Source of the DNA: Thermoplasmata archaeon
GTDB taxonomy: Archaea > Thermoplasmatota > Penumbrarchaeia > Penumbrarchaeales > Penumbrarchaeaceae
NCBI GenBank assembly: GCA_023145185.1
Contig: JAGLEG010000054.1
Location: forward strand, 1-13,947
DNA length: 13,947 nucleotides
Direction: 5' to 3'
Below are positions 4,709 through 13,020 of the stretch, piece after piece. Both the position numbers and the translations under genes were made by a program. Under the pieces are notes generated by a model that was given only the letters and a program-made list of their open reading frames with translations, made no database searches and had not been told where the DNA came from. Within the stretch, counting starts at the first letter, position 1, and each line of letters starts with the position of its first letter.

Positions 4709-5116
4709 ATGTTTGACAGGAAGAAGATAATGGTTCCCACCTCCGGGTATCTGCCGGCAAAGGAGAGGGGAAGCTACATCATCGATGTGGCCAAGAAGCT
4801 GGGCGCGGACGTGGAGGTCCTGCACATAAGGGACCCCGATGCGGTCATCGCCACCACGAAGGAGGGAGAGGGTAGAAAGGCCCTTGCCCTGTTCGAGGAG
4901 ATCGGAAAGGAGGAAGGGGTGAACGTCAACTCGTATTACGTGGCGGGTGAGCTCGTACCAACACTTGTCAAGTTCGCCAAGGACCACCAGGTGGACCTGA
5001 TACTATTCGGATCCTCGTCCGGAAGCATCATTGCGGACTGGATCAGAAGCGACCTGATGGACCTCTCCGACATACCGGTCCTCATAGTCCCCCTGGACTT
5101 CTCCGAGCTGATCTGA
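4709..5116 (+). CDS. Universal stress protein (UspA) family
   Basis: The single-domain protein has 135 residues, the usual size for the family. N-terminal strand KKIMVPTSGY is followed by a helix ERGSYIIDVAKKLGAD and strand VEVLHIRD. A long middle helix follows (EGRKALALFEEIGKEEG), then HQVDLILFGSSSG and a final strand IPVLIVPLD. The family fold is an alpha/beta nucleotide-binding sandwich, often dimeric. The canonical ATP loop G-x2-G-x9-G-S/T is not intact: the visible GSSSG-x9-D lacks the last glycine, and the usual Asp after the first strand is Thr/Ser. It may therefore belong to the non-ATP-binding Usp group. The ATG at 4709 is chosen over TTG 4700 because GTTTATTG at 4679-4686 would act as TATA for a leaderless start there. 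A short hairpin follows at 5131-5144. Confidence 0.85.
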   Translation: MFDRKKIMVPTSGYLPAKERGSYIIDVAKKLGADVEVLHIRDPDAVIATTKEGEGRKALALFEEIGKEEGVNVNSYYVAGELVPTLVKFAKDHQVDLILFGSSSGSIIADWIRSDLMDLSDIPVLIVPLDFSELI

Positions 5117-5130
5117 AGATACATTTACAC

Positions 5131-5153
5131 ACCTCCTTCGAGGTCCCCTTTTA
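5131..5153 (+). terminator. Small hairpin followed by C4T4 after the stress-protein gene
   Basis: ACCTC (5131-5135) pairs with GAGGT (5140-5144) around CTTC, followed by CCCCTTTT. It is a weak candidate transcript end for the stress-protein gene; its T-run doubles as part of the next promoter. Confidence 0.35.
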
Positions 5154-5157
5154 ATAC
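5149..5157 (+). promoter_or_regulatory. TATA-like box upstream of the addB-addA unit
   Basis: CTTTTAATACT is centred about 42 nt before the ATG at 5195. Initiation near 5178-5180 would give a leader of about 15 nt containing the Shine-Dalgarno GAGGAGG at 5184-5190. Confidence 0.45.
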
Positions 5158-5183
5158 TCCACCGACACGATCGAGTCTGTTGC

Positions 5184-5190
5184 GAGGAGG
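5184..5190 (+). promoter_or_regulatory. Shine-Dalgarno deciding the addB-like start
   Basis: GAGGAGG lies 4 nt before the ATG at 5195. It rules out the in-frame TTG at 5180, which sits upstream of the site. Confidence 0.7.
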
Positions 5191-5194
5191 ATAC

Positions 5195-8100
5195 ATGGCA
5201 GATAAGCGAGGGCCCGAGGGGCCATCCAGTATGATCGAAGTAGGATGGTATGATCCAAAAGAGGGTGTCGGCCCCATTGCCAGGGAGCTGCTGTCTAGCG
5301 ACCTGACAGATAGATCAAATCGCATTCTCGCAGTACCAACTAGCCGAATGGTGGCCGAGGCGAAGCAGATCCTGGCGGGAGATCGGGCGGTCCTGGTCAA
5401 TGGTCTGGTAACGTACGACAGGCTCATTCTGCACCTCTACGACCTGTTGAAGGGTGAGATACCCGTCGCCCACACATCACTTCGTGACATGTACGTATAC
5501 GAATCACTAGATAGGATAAAGCCCCATTCCCTGACGGGAGGGAGGAAACCAAGGAGTGGGATCGTTCGGATGGTCTCCGGGGTATTCGGAGAGCTTCTCA
5601 GGGAGGATGTGGACCCGGTAAAGCTGAAGGGGTGCTGTAGATCAAGGAGGTCTCAGGACCTTCTCACCCTATACAGCGAATACTACTCCATCCTCAGGAG
5701 GAGGGAGTTCATCGACCCGGACCTCCTCTACAAGGAGGTGCTCTCACTCCTGGAGAGCAGGGGAGATCAGCTTGGCGAGGTCGTATTTGGGATACACCTG
5801 CCCGTGGGCCTTTCGAAGGGGCAGGAGATGGTGCTCTCATCACTTATGAGAATATCCACCAGGGTCAAGGTACAGCTGAGCCCCTTCCATCCGGTCCCTG
5901 ATATTATCGACTCTCCTCCGAGGATGCCGGTCCCGGCATCGGACATCTCGATCCCATCGGAAGACCACGAGGGGATACAGGGGGTCATCTCCTCAAGACG
6001 CCCCTCGATCATACGGGGGCGGGACAGGGCAGATGAGGTGAGGGAGATATGCAGGACCCTGAAGATGATGATAACAAGTGGAGAGGTCGATCCGGGGGAT
6101 GTTGCGATAGTGTTCCCCAGGAGGGAATCGTATCTCAGACCGGTACAGTCAATATTTCCGGACCACTCGATACCATTTGACATGACCCATGATCTGGCAC
6201 TGTCCGAATGCCCACCAGTGGCGGCAGTGATGAAGCTCCTGGAGTGCATCGACCGTGGATATCCAAGGGACCCCCTCATCGGCGCCCTATCCTCACCGTT
6301 CCTGACGCTGAGGTCCGGTTCAAAAAAACTGGACGGAAGATCGGTGGACCTCCTGCTCCGGGAGTGTTTCATATTCGGTGGGGGAGGGGACATAGAGGGG
6401 GAATGGATCAAACCGTTGAACGAGGGTCTGCGTGATCACGAGGGCGAAGAACATATTCAGGTGATATCCTCACTTACAGAACTACTCCAAATGATGGAGG
6501 GGGTGAGGGGTGGAAAGAGCACGGTCACAGAGTTCAATGGGAGGATCATCGATCTTCTGAAACACCTTTCGTTCCTCGAGAACACAGAGGAGAATATCAG
6601 GAGGGGAGAGGAGATAGAAGGGGCCGATGAGGGGCAGGGGCCGTACCAGTTCCAGGGAGGTTCTGTCTCGGAGCTGTTCAAGTGCATGAGGGTCCTGGAC
6701 GTGAACGCCACCCTGAAAGAGGGAGGCGAGATCGATCTCAGATCGTATATGCTCCTTCTTAGGTCCGTGGTGGAGAAGGCCAAGCTCAGGTCCACCCCAA
6801 GGAGGGAGGGCGTCGAGATAATGGGCATGAAGGAGTTCATGGGACTCAACAGGAAAATGGTGATATTCGGAGGAATGGTTCAGGGGGACCTCCCCTCCTA
6901 TCATATGGGTTTCTCCATCCTTTCGGATGAGGAGAGGGTCTCCCTTGGACTTCTACCAATAAATGAAACGAGACCTCAGCTTGAGGGGCTCTGTCTCTCC
7001 ATGTCGGGAGCGGCCAAAAGCATCATTTCACTTCACGAGAAGGGGAGGGGAGGCATCTCCTTTCCCTCGCACTTCATCCGAAATATAATAGGCGAGGATA
7101 TCGAGAGGCCGGAAGGTATCTACTCCCGCCGTGAGCTGTATCGGGCCCTGGGGAAGCTATCCTCGGAAGAGACAGCGGAGGCAGGGACCAGCGAGGGAGT
7201 GTTAGCCGGCCCAATGGCCTTCGAACAGCTGATCTCCCATGCGGGTGAGGGTGAGGATAGGATCAGAAGAGGCCGCATGGAGAGACTTCGAAGGTCCACC
7301 GGATTCACGGGAGACGACCACGGGGTCATCCGGGATGACGCCCTTGTGGAGCTCCTGGGTAAAAGATACGGCCCGGAGCATATCTGGTCCGCATCACGGC
7401 TGGATACCTACAGGGAGTGCCCATACCGCTTCTTCATAGACAACGTCCTCTCGATCAAGGAGCTGAGGGAGCTGGACCCCGAGGTCCCTGCGGACAAGCG
7501 CGGGTCGATATTCCACACCATCGTGGAGCTCTTCTTCAGGAGATGGGTCCGGCAGGGGAATGAGAGGATCACACCCGGCGATCTGGAGGGGGCCAACAAG
7601 ATGATACTGGGCATTGCTGACGAGGTCCTCTCCAGATATGCCGCAAGGGGCCCCTACTGGGAGGCCATGAGGGACCACCTTGTGGGCTCCAGGACGGAGC
7701 CAGGGGTCCTACAGGAGCTTCTCGGCAAGGAGGCGTCCTACGAGGGGCCGTTCACCGTGGAGAGGACCGAGTTCGGATTCGGCGGGGTCGGCCAGGGTGA
7801 TAGGGGCGGCGTTGAGATCAGGACACATCTTCAGGGCGGCCTGGAGGAGGTCCTGAGGCTTCGCGGCTCCATGGACAGGATAGATTCTGCCATGACAGGG
7901 GGTAGAAGGTCCCTGTTCCTCTGGGACTACAAGACGGGACGGGAGCTGCCTTCAAAGGATTCCCTGCAGATACCGCTCTACCTGGCTGCGATGAGGTCCC
8001 TGGAATCTAAGAATAATACGGTGGGAGGAGGCTACATACACGTCAACAGGAGGGGTGTGGTGAAGAGGGTTCCGGTACTCGGTGGGGGGATACTGGATGG

Positions 8101-8278
8101 TGATATCGATGAGGAGAGGGTCGAGAGGATAATAGAGGGACTGGACATGGTGCTGAGGGAGAGCGTGACCACTGCCATGGGGTATGTGGATGCCATAAGA
8201 TGCGGCAGGTTCGAGCTCCCCGGAAGATGCCGCAGCTCCTACTGCAAGTATTCCGATATATGCAGGAGGGATGAATGA
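5195..8278 (+). CDS. addB: AddB-like subunit: helicase-fold protein with RecB-family nuclease and Fe-S cysteines
   Basis: The protein has 1027 residues (Bacillus AddB is about 1160). The N-terminal two thirds reads like the inactive SF1-helicase fold of AddB/RexB: RILAVPTSRMVAEAKQIL near residue 42, then GDVAIVFPRRESYLRPV near 300. No GxxxxGK[ST] Walker A is present, so this half probably does not hydrolyse ATP. The C-terminal PD-(D/E)XK nuclease is complete: SASRLDTYRECPYRFF with C742; GSIFHTIVE with H774; GSMDRID with D894; WDYKTG with D911 and K913; and QIPLY (Q925, Y929). C742 with C1012, C1017 and C1023 forms a likely [4Fe-4S] pin like that of AddB, though the spacing is C-x4-C-x5-C rather than the usual C-x2-C-x5-C. 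It should pair with the AddA-like protein whose gene overlaps its stop by 4 bp. Together they would unwind and resect broken DNA ends. An alternative is an uncharacterised archaeal RecB-nuclease subfamily. Confidence 0.85.
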   Translation: MADKRGPEGPSSMIEVGWYDPKEGVGPIARELLSSDLTDRSNRILAVPTSRMVAEAKQILAGDRAVLVNGLVTYDRLILHLYDLLKGEIPVAHTSLRDMYVYESLDRIKPHSLTGGRKPRSGIVRMVSGVFGELLREDVDPVKLKGCCRSRRSQDLLTLYSEYYSILRRREFIDPDLLYKEVLSLLESRGDQLGEVVFGIHLPVGLSKGQEMVLSSLMRISTRVKVQLSPFHPVPDIIDSPPRMPVPASDISIPSEDHEGIQGVISSRRPSIIRGRDRADEVREICRTLKMMITSGEVDPGDVAIVFPRRESYLRPVQSIFPDHSIPFDMTHDLALSECPPVAAVMKLLECIDRGYPRDPLIGALSSPFLTLRSGSKKLDGRSVDLLLRECFIFGGGGDIEGEWIKPLNEGLRDHEGEEHIQVISSLTELLQMMEGVRGGKSTVTEFNGRIIDLLKHLSFLENTEENIRRGEEIEGADEGQGPYQFQGGSVSELFKCMRVLDVNATLKEGGEIDLRSYMLLLRSVVEKAKLRSTPRREGVEIMGMKEFMGLNRKMVIFGGMVQGDLPSYHMGFSILSDEERVSLGLLPINETRPQLEGLCLSMSGAAKSIISLHEKGRGGISFPSHFIRNIIGEDIERPEGIYSRRELYRALGKLSSEETAEAGTSEGVLAGPMAFEQLISHAGEGEDRIRRGRMERLRRSTGFTGDDHGVIRDDALVELLGKRYGPEHIWSASRLDTYRECPYRFFIDNVLSIKELRELDPEVPADKRGSIFHTIVELFFRRWVRQGNERITPGDLEGANKMILGIADEVLSRYAARGPYWEAMRDHLVGSRTEPGVLQELLGKEASYEGPFTVERTEFGFGGVGQGDRGGVEIRTHLQGGLEEVLRLRGSMDRIDSAMTGGRRSLFLWDYKTGRELPSKDSLQIPLYLAAMRSLESKNNTVGGGYIHVNRRGVVKRVPVLGGGILDGDIDEERVERIIEGLDMVLRESVTTAMGYVDAIRCGRFELPGRCRSSYCKYSDICRRDE

Positions 8279-11200
8279 TGGACCTCACCCCACAGCAGGA
8301 ACGATCCCTGGACGTATCGACCCACCTTGCCGTAACCGCGGGAGCGGGGTCCGGCAAGACGCGGGTCCTTGTGGAGAGATATCTCTCCATACTTGAACTC
8401 GATGATAACGTATCCCCGCGCAACATCCTCGCCCTGACCTTTACCGAGAAGGCATCAGCAGAGATGAAGGAGAGGGTCAGAATTGGTATCCAGGAGAAGT
8501 TCAATGATACCTCCCACCTCGGATGGGAGAGGAAGCTGTCGGAACTTGAGGGGGCCGATATCTCCACAATACACTCGTTCTGCACCGGCCTGATCCGGAA
8601 AGAGCCCATCCACTGTGGTGTGGATCCCGATTTTCACGTGATCACAGGCGGGGAAGAGGTCTACCTCAGAAGGGAGGCGATGAAGGAGCTGTTCACAAGG
8701 AGGTCTTCATGCTCCGAGCCGCTCAGGAGGCTGCTCGTGGATCACGGTTCCAGGAACGTCAGGTCGATGCTCAACTTCCTGATGAGGGAGAAGATCAGGC
8801 TTCCGGAGCCCCTCTCGGGTGAAGTTGCAATGGAGAGGGCTGGCACCTTCTGGGACCTGGCCCTGAGCGAGCTCAGGGAGAGGGCGCTTGCGGATGTGGA
8901 CGGGGTGGGATCCGCCGTATCGGTGCTGTCCGATCTACCGGTTCCCAGGGATAAGAAGGATCCAGCCGTTCGCATGCTTGATTCCCTTTCACCTCTGCTG
9001 GAATGGTTCGCCTCCTCGGGATCTAACGCGACCGATCCCTCCACCTTCCTGGCGAGAATTGGAAAAAGTCTGGGCGCCCTTCTGACCAAGAAGGGGGTTG
9101 GGAGGTCCACAAAGAGAATGGGGTCCTCGAAGGTGTGGGGCGATGATCTGGAGCGGTTCCGGGAGAACATCAATGTGCTGATATCCTTCGCCCATGACCA
9201 CAGGGGCGTAATAGGGTTCCTGGGAAGGAACGACCTCGTTCAGAGGGGAAAGGAGAGGCTTCTGGACCTTATGGAGGTCTATTCGGTCTACGAGGGAATA
9301 TACCAACGGTCCAAGCTGAGGGAGAACGGGCTAGACCTGGACGACCTGATAACGACGGCCCTGCAGCTTCTAAAGGACGATCGGGACGGCCTGGTGGCAA
9401 GGCTAAGGACAAGGTATCGATACCTCCTGATAGATGAGTTCCAGGATACCGACCCCAGACAGTGGAGGATGATAGAGATCCTGTGGGGGGATGGGAAGGA
9501 GTGTAATCTCTTCATAGTGGGGGACCCGAAACAGTCAATTTACGGTTTCAGATCTGCAGATGTGAGGCTTTTCAACAGGGCGAAGGGCCTCCTTGAGGGA
9601 ATGGACGATGGCGACGTTGTCTCTCTGGATATGAACTTCAGGTCCAGGTCCGAGATAATGGAGCTGGTCAACCTCCTCTTCCCAGAAATATTCCAGGAGG
9701 GGTCCGGAGGCTGGAACGTTGAGTTCCACCCGCTGGACCCCCACCGGGCAGGAGGGGGAAAGATATCGTTCATAGGGGTGGTGGACAAACCGTCACCGGA
9801 GCTCAGGGAGGGCATTGCCGTAGCCAGGACGATCAAAAGGGCTGTGAGGGAGGGATGGCCCGTTGGAGAGGAGGATCGGCCTCTGGAGGTGGGTGATGTG
9901 GCCATACTCATTCCGGCGAGGACCGGACTAAGGTTCTACGAGGAGGCGCTGAGAAGGGAGAACGTGCCGTACCAGGTCTACAAGGGCAAGGGTTTCTTCG
10001 AAAGGCAGGAGATATTCGATGTATTCCAGATGGTGAGGTTCCTGGCCCACCCCCATGACGATGTGGCCCTTGCCTCGGTATTGAAAGGCCCTATATTTCG
10101 CCTGAGCGATGACGATCTCATGCGGGTCTCGCTCTCCGATGGGCCCACCTTCCGGGAGAAGCTCTCCAAAACAGCGGAATTCGAGAATGTCTCGGGAGAG
10201 CTGGAGAGGTATATCAACTACGGAAGGTCACTGCCTCCGCACAGCTCGCTTTACAGGATACTGGTGGAATCGGGAATGTATGCGGCGGTGGGAGGGTCGA
10301 GGGGAGGCAACAACATCGATAAGCTCGTCGAACTGGTATCCTCGGAGATGGACGGTGTGGACATGGAGGAGGTGGCCGCCAACCTGGGCAGGCTTCTGGA
10401 TGAGGCGCCCACGGAGGGTGAGGCGGACCCCGGAGCGGGCAACGATAAGGTCACCATAATGACGGTACATGCATCCAAGGGGCTGGAGTGGCCAATGGTG
10501 TGCGTCATGGGGATGCATCACGAGATGGCCCTGTTCGGCAGGTCCGGGGTGGCCCTGCACCCGGAAAGGGGCGTCTCCATGAAGGCCTACGACCCGTCGG
10601 ACGGGTCCCTGGTGGACCCCCCGTCGTGGATATTGACAAGAGATGAGGTGAGGGAGATGGAGCATCAGGAGAGGAAACGGCTCTTCTACGTCGCCTGTAC
10701 TCGGGGCAGGGACCATCTGGTGATGAGCGGGAAACTACCCGACCCGCCCCTGGATGGGAAAAACCCTTCCAGGTCCCTGATGGACCTTCTACTTGGCTCC
10801 TTCGAACTTGAGATGGAGGATATGGAGGAGGGGAAGAAGAGCCTTCAGGGGCTCGATATTACACTTCAGCTGGTGGATAAGGAGATCCTTCCATCGGAGC
10901 TTGAAGGTGAAGACGAGGGGGAGGTCGATCTGGAAACAGGTCATGTCAGGGGAGGGCCGACCGGGGAGGAGTTGAAGATCGAGGTGGACCTGTCCGAGAT
11001 AACGGTAAGGTCGCACCGACATCTGCTATCCCCCACGTCGCATGAGGTGATACTCTCCGACAAGAGCTCCGGAGTGGGGGCCGATAGGAACCTCAGCAGG
11101 CTGGGAAGGGGCCTCCCAAGGATGTATCCATCCTTCAGCGACGAGCTCTCCCCTGATGTGAGGGGGAGCGTCATACACGAGATAATGGAAGGAAAGGACC

Positions 11201-11538
11201 CGCGTCGGGTGTGCAGGGAACATGGATGTGAGGACCACATGGACGCCCTCCTCGAAAGCTGCAGCGACCTCAACAAACAGCGATCAAAGCTTGGAAAAGG
11301 GGTACTGTTCACGGAGGCGGAGTTCGTACGCCTGCATGAGATCGATGGTGAAAAGCTCCCGGTCACGGGCATGATCGACCTGGTCCTTGTGAGGGAAGAC
11401 GGGTCGGCCGTCGTGGTGGATTACAAGACCGGACGGTTCGATGAGAAATGGGCGATCCAGATGTCGATATATCGTGAAGCGGTTCAGAGTATGTCTGGAC
11501 CAGATGTATCAACGGAGATACTGAGAACGGACGGGTGA
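8275..11538 (+). CDS. addA: AddA-like UvrD/RecB-family helicase-nuclease
   Basis: The protein has 1087 residues (bacterial AddA is about 1200). All SF1A motifs are visible: Walker A AGAGSGKT (22-29), Ia ALTFTEKASAEM (53 on), TIHSFC, Walker B LLIDEFQDT (D387, E388), GDPKQSIYGFR (416 on), LDMNFRSRSE (451 on), TVHASKGLEWP (730 on) and LFYVACTRGRDHL (803 on). After an acidic linker (about 830-950) comes a RecB nuclease: GSVIHE (H968), GMIDLVL (D1035), VVDYKTG (D1049, K1051), QMSIY (Q1062, Y1066). It is therefore an ATP-driven 3'-5' motor with its own nuclease, acting with the AddB-like partner on double-strand ends to prepare 3' tails for RadA. The ATG at 8275 overlaps the addB stop, with GGAGG at 8265-8269; an ATG at 8278 is equally possible. 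The protein ends about 21 residues after the last motif, slightly short but not obviously broken. Confidence 0.9.
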   Translation: MMDLTPQQERSLDVSTHLAVTAGAGSGKTRVLVERYLSILELDDNVSPRNILALTFTEKASAEMKERVRIGIQEKFNDTSHLGWERKLSELEGADISTIHSFCTGLIRKEPIHCGVDPDFHVITGGEEVYLRREAMKELFTRRSSCSEPLRRLLVDHGSRNVRSMLNFLMREKIRLPEPLSGEVAMERAGTFWDLALSELRERALADVDGVGSAVSVLSDLPVPRDKKDPAVRMLDSLSPLLEWFASSGSNATDPSTFLARIGKSLGALLTKKGVGRSTKRMGSSKVWGDDLERFRENINVLISFAHDHRGVIGFLGRNDLVQRGKERLLDLMEVYSVYEGIYQRSKLRENGLDLDDLITTALQLLKDDRDGLVARLRTRYRYLLIDEFQDTDPRQWRMIEILWGDGKECNLFIVGDPKQSIYGFRSADVRLFNRAKGLLEGMDDGDVVSLDMNFRSRSEIMELVNLLFPEIFQEGSGGWNVEFHPLDPHRAGGGKISFIGVVDKPSPELREGIAVARTIKRAVREGWPVGEEDRPLEVGDVAILIPARTGLRFYEEALRRENVPYQVYKGKGFFERQEIFDVFQMVRFLAHPHDDVALASVLKGPIFRLSDDDLMRVSLSDGPTFREKLSKTAEFENVSGELERYINYGRSLPPHSSLYRILVESGMYAAVGGSRGGNNIDKLVELVSSEMDGVDMEEVAANLGRLLDEAPTEGEADPGAGNDKVTIMTVHASKGLEWPMVCVMGMHHEMALFGRSGVALHPERGVSMKAYDPSDGSLVDPPSWILTRDEVREMEHQERKRLFYVACTRGRDHLVMSGKLPDPPLDGKNPSRSLMDLLLGSFELEMEDMEEGKKSLQGLDITLQLVDKEILPSELEGEDEGEVDLETGHVRGGPTGEELKIEVDLSEITVRSHRHLLSPTSHEVILSDKSSGVGADRNLSRLGRGLPRMYPSFSDELSPDVRGSVIHEIMEGKDPRRVCREHGCEDHMDALLESCSDLNKQRSKLGKGVLFTEAEFVRLHEIDGEKLPVTGMIDLVLVREDGSAVVVDYKTGRFDEKWAIQMSIYREAVQSMSGPDVSTEILRTDG

Positions 11539-11568
11539 CCGGATCGATATCCAGGGTCTAGGAGAGTT

Positions 11569-11588
11569 TATCATTGATTCAAATGATA
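11569..11588. promoter_or_regulatory. 7-bp inverted repeat in the promoter region of 11612 gene
   Basis: TATCATT (11569-11575) and AATGATA (11582-11588) flank a 6-nt spacer in the 73-bp gap after addA. GTTTATCAT could be TATA-like, so a factor bound here would block or guide initiation. The pattern is suggestive only. Confidence 0.3.
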
Positions 11589-11611
11589 CACCAGGTCAAG
11601 GAGTGTACGAG

Positions 11612-12703
11612 TTGAGTGTGAATCGTCTGCTGATACTGTCCGTTGCACTGTTTATCCTTCTCCCTTTGGGAGCCAGCGATGGTGAGGATGAAGGTTCTTA
11701 CCTGGAGAGCCTGGACCCCGCGGGCGACGTATGGTTGGACGTGAACCGGACCGACGAGATCTCATCAAGGGATGTGGACATCACAAGGGTATCGTGCAAC
11801 AGCTCGGAGGTCCCTTTCATACTGGAGATGAGCGTTGTGGGCCGGATCAGGCTGGAGGAGCGTACCTCACTTTATAATTATACGTTCAAATTGATCAAGG
11901 AGAACGGCGAAAGGGACAACGTGTTCATAACGTCTGATGTGGACTGGGAAAACTATCCCTATCCGATAATATCCTCGGTTTCAGGGGAAGGTACCTCAAG
12001 GCTCAGGGTCGAATACGATCCCCGTTTGATAGAGGTGGAGACGGGAGAGGAGTACGTTGTCACCGGGATCATGGGAGAGGCCTCGATATCGGATGATGAA
12101 GGTGATATGGCATATGACCTGATAAACGGGACCACACCTACCGATGAGGTGGAGATAGGGGTCCTGAGCTCGTCATGGAGGTACGAGGAGACCTCCACGG
12201 GACTGGAGCTTGAGGCAAAGGTGGTGGGGACCTCCTCGGGAGGCGCCAACATCTGGATCGGCTGGTCTGCGGATTTCAACGACGGATATTTCTCCGGGAT
12301 CCAGTGGTATCGCTCCCTGTTCAATGACGATGGGTCAAAGTGTTTACGGGCCCATCTGTTGGATACGTCGGAGGATGGGGACCTCACCTCGTTCGAGTAC
12401 TGGGTCCTCTGTACGGACGACAGCTCCGATCACTGCACGTTCAAGGAGCTGATAGAGGATCACGGTGGGCTGAGAACGGTTTACGTTCAGGTATTGATAT
12501 TCCCATCTGATGATATCACTACCTACTCGGGAAAAAAGGTCAACGTGGAGTTCCAGAGCAGCTACGTGGTGCCCGATGATGGTGATCAGAAAGAGGATGA
12601 GGATGGGTTCCCCTGGGTATTTCCGGCTTTCGTCAGCGCGCTTGTGATCGCTGGACTGATCGTATGGTGGAGGGATAGGAGAGAGGAGATGGAGGATAGG
12701 TGA
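11612..12703 (+). CDS. Secreted protein with C-terminal membrane anchor, unknown function
   Basis: The protein has about 363 residues. Signal peptide VNRLLILSVALFILLPLGAS is followed by a large acidic extracellular part, then a C-terminal helix (FPWVFPAFVSALVIAGLIVWW) and a basic-acidic tail RDRREEMEDR. It is thus a type I surface protein anchored facing outward. The ectodomain reads as two beta-sandwich units: about 30-170 (DVDITRVSCNSSEVPFILEM...YTFKLI) and about 175-320 (LELEAKVVG...FNDGYFSGIQWY), joined by a short NGTTPTDE linker. The second has three cysteines, and the first has several N-x-S/T sites. No enzyme motif is seen. TTG at 11612 is preferred because AAGGAG (11598-11603) is 8 nt upstream; GTG 11603 overlaps that site, and GTG 11618 is also possible. 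It lies 73 bp after addA and may be co-transcribed, but no functional link to repair is evident. Confidence 0.75.
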   Translation: MSVNRLLILSVALFILLPLGASDGEDEGSYLESLDPAGDVWLDVNRTDEISSRDVDITRVSCNSSEVPFILEMSVVGRIRLEERTSLYNYTFKLIKENGERDNVFITSDVDWENYPYPIISSVSGEGTSRLRVEYDPRLIEVETGEEYVVTGIMGEASISDDEGDMAYDLINGTTPTDEVEIGVLSSSWRYEETSTGLELEAKVVGTSSGGANIWIGWSADFNDGYFSGIQWYRSLFNDDGSKCLRAHLLDTSEDGDLTSFEYWVLCTDDSSDHCTFKELIEDHGGLRTVYVQVLIFPSDDITTYSGKKVNVEFQSSYVVPDDGDQKEDEDGFPWVFPAFVSALVIAGLIVWWRDRREEMEDR

Positions 12704-12803
12704 ACTAGGGGTTTTGTCCAATACTCATTTAAGGGTATTTCGGCCCAATCAACAAATGTCCAGGTGAGCCCCCCATACTCGTACCTTTTCACCTTTGGTC
12801 AAG

Positions 12804-12944
12804 TCACCCTCTATCTTTCCCACAGAAATCTTCACTAATATCGTAATAAATGTAACCAACTTCACAGGTTTTGTTGTACAAATATGTATGGAAATCTTCG
12901 TCAATGAGTAAATATAAGCACTTTTTGGATACTAAATGAAACAT
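12804..12944 (-). CDS. Possible 46-codon minus-strand ORF in the 12704-13020 gap
   Basis: It runs from ATG 12942-12944 to TGA 12804-12806, beginning MFHLVSKKCLYLLIDEDFHT and ending EDFCGKDRG. The residue mix (Tyr, Asp, Cys with hydrophobics) is protein-like and there is no stop within it. However, a second minus frame is also open through much of the same AT-rich DNA, and the TATA-like sequence at 12945-12959 is too close to the ATG to drive it. It may be chance or a decayed gene end. Nothing else resembling a gene is visible in this gap. Confidence 0.15.
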   Translation of the reverse strand: MFHLVSKKCLYLLIDEDFHTYLYNKTCEVGYIYYDISEDFCGKDRG

Positions 12945-12959
12945 TACTTTTATAAAGTA
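12945..12959 (+). promoter_or_regulatory. Symmetric TATA region upstream of the right-edge gene
   Basis: TACTTT-TAT-AAAGTA is an inverted repeat that contains TTTTATAAAG, the best TATA-like box upstream of the ATG at 13021. Initiation near 12978-12980 would give a leader of about 40 nt ending with GGTGAG at 13012-13017. Its symmetry would also allow firing on the minus strand. Confidence 0.4.
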
Positions 12960-13020
12960 TTGAAAGTTAAGGGAAAATGGCACTAGTCATTTAAGTGAAG
13001 TAAGTAACGTCGGTGAGTTT

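Noticed and set aside
5767..6411. 214-codon antisense frame inside addB (and similar long frames opposite addA and addB)
   Set aside because: Ser/Pro/Arg-rich shadow translations opposite well-supported coding sequence, with no promoter or ribosome binding site.
8275..11538. AddA-like protein as a restriction or anti-phage helicase
   Set aside because: The domain order, paired AddB-like gene and absence of methylase or other defence genes nearby fit recombinational repair better.
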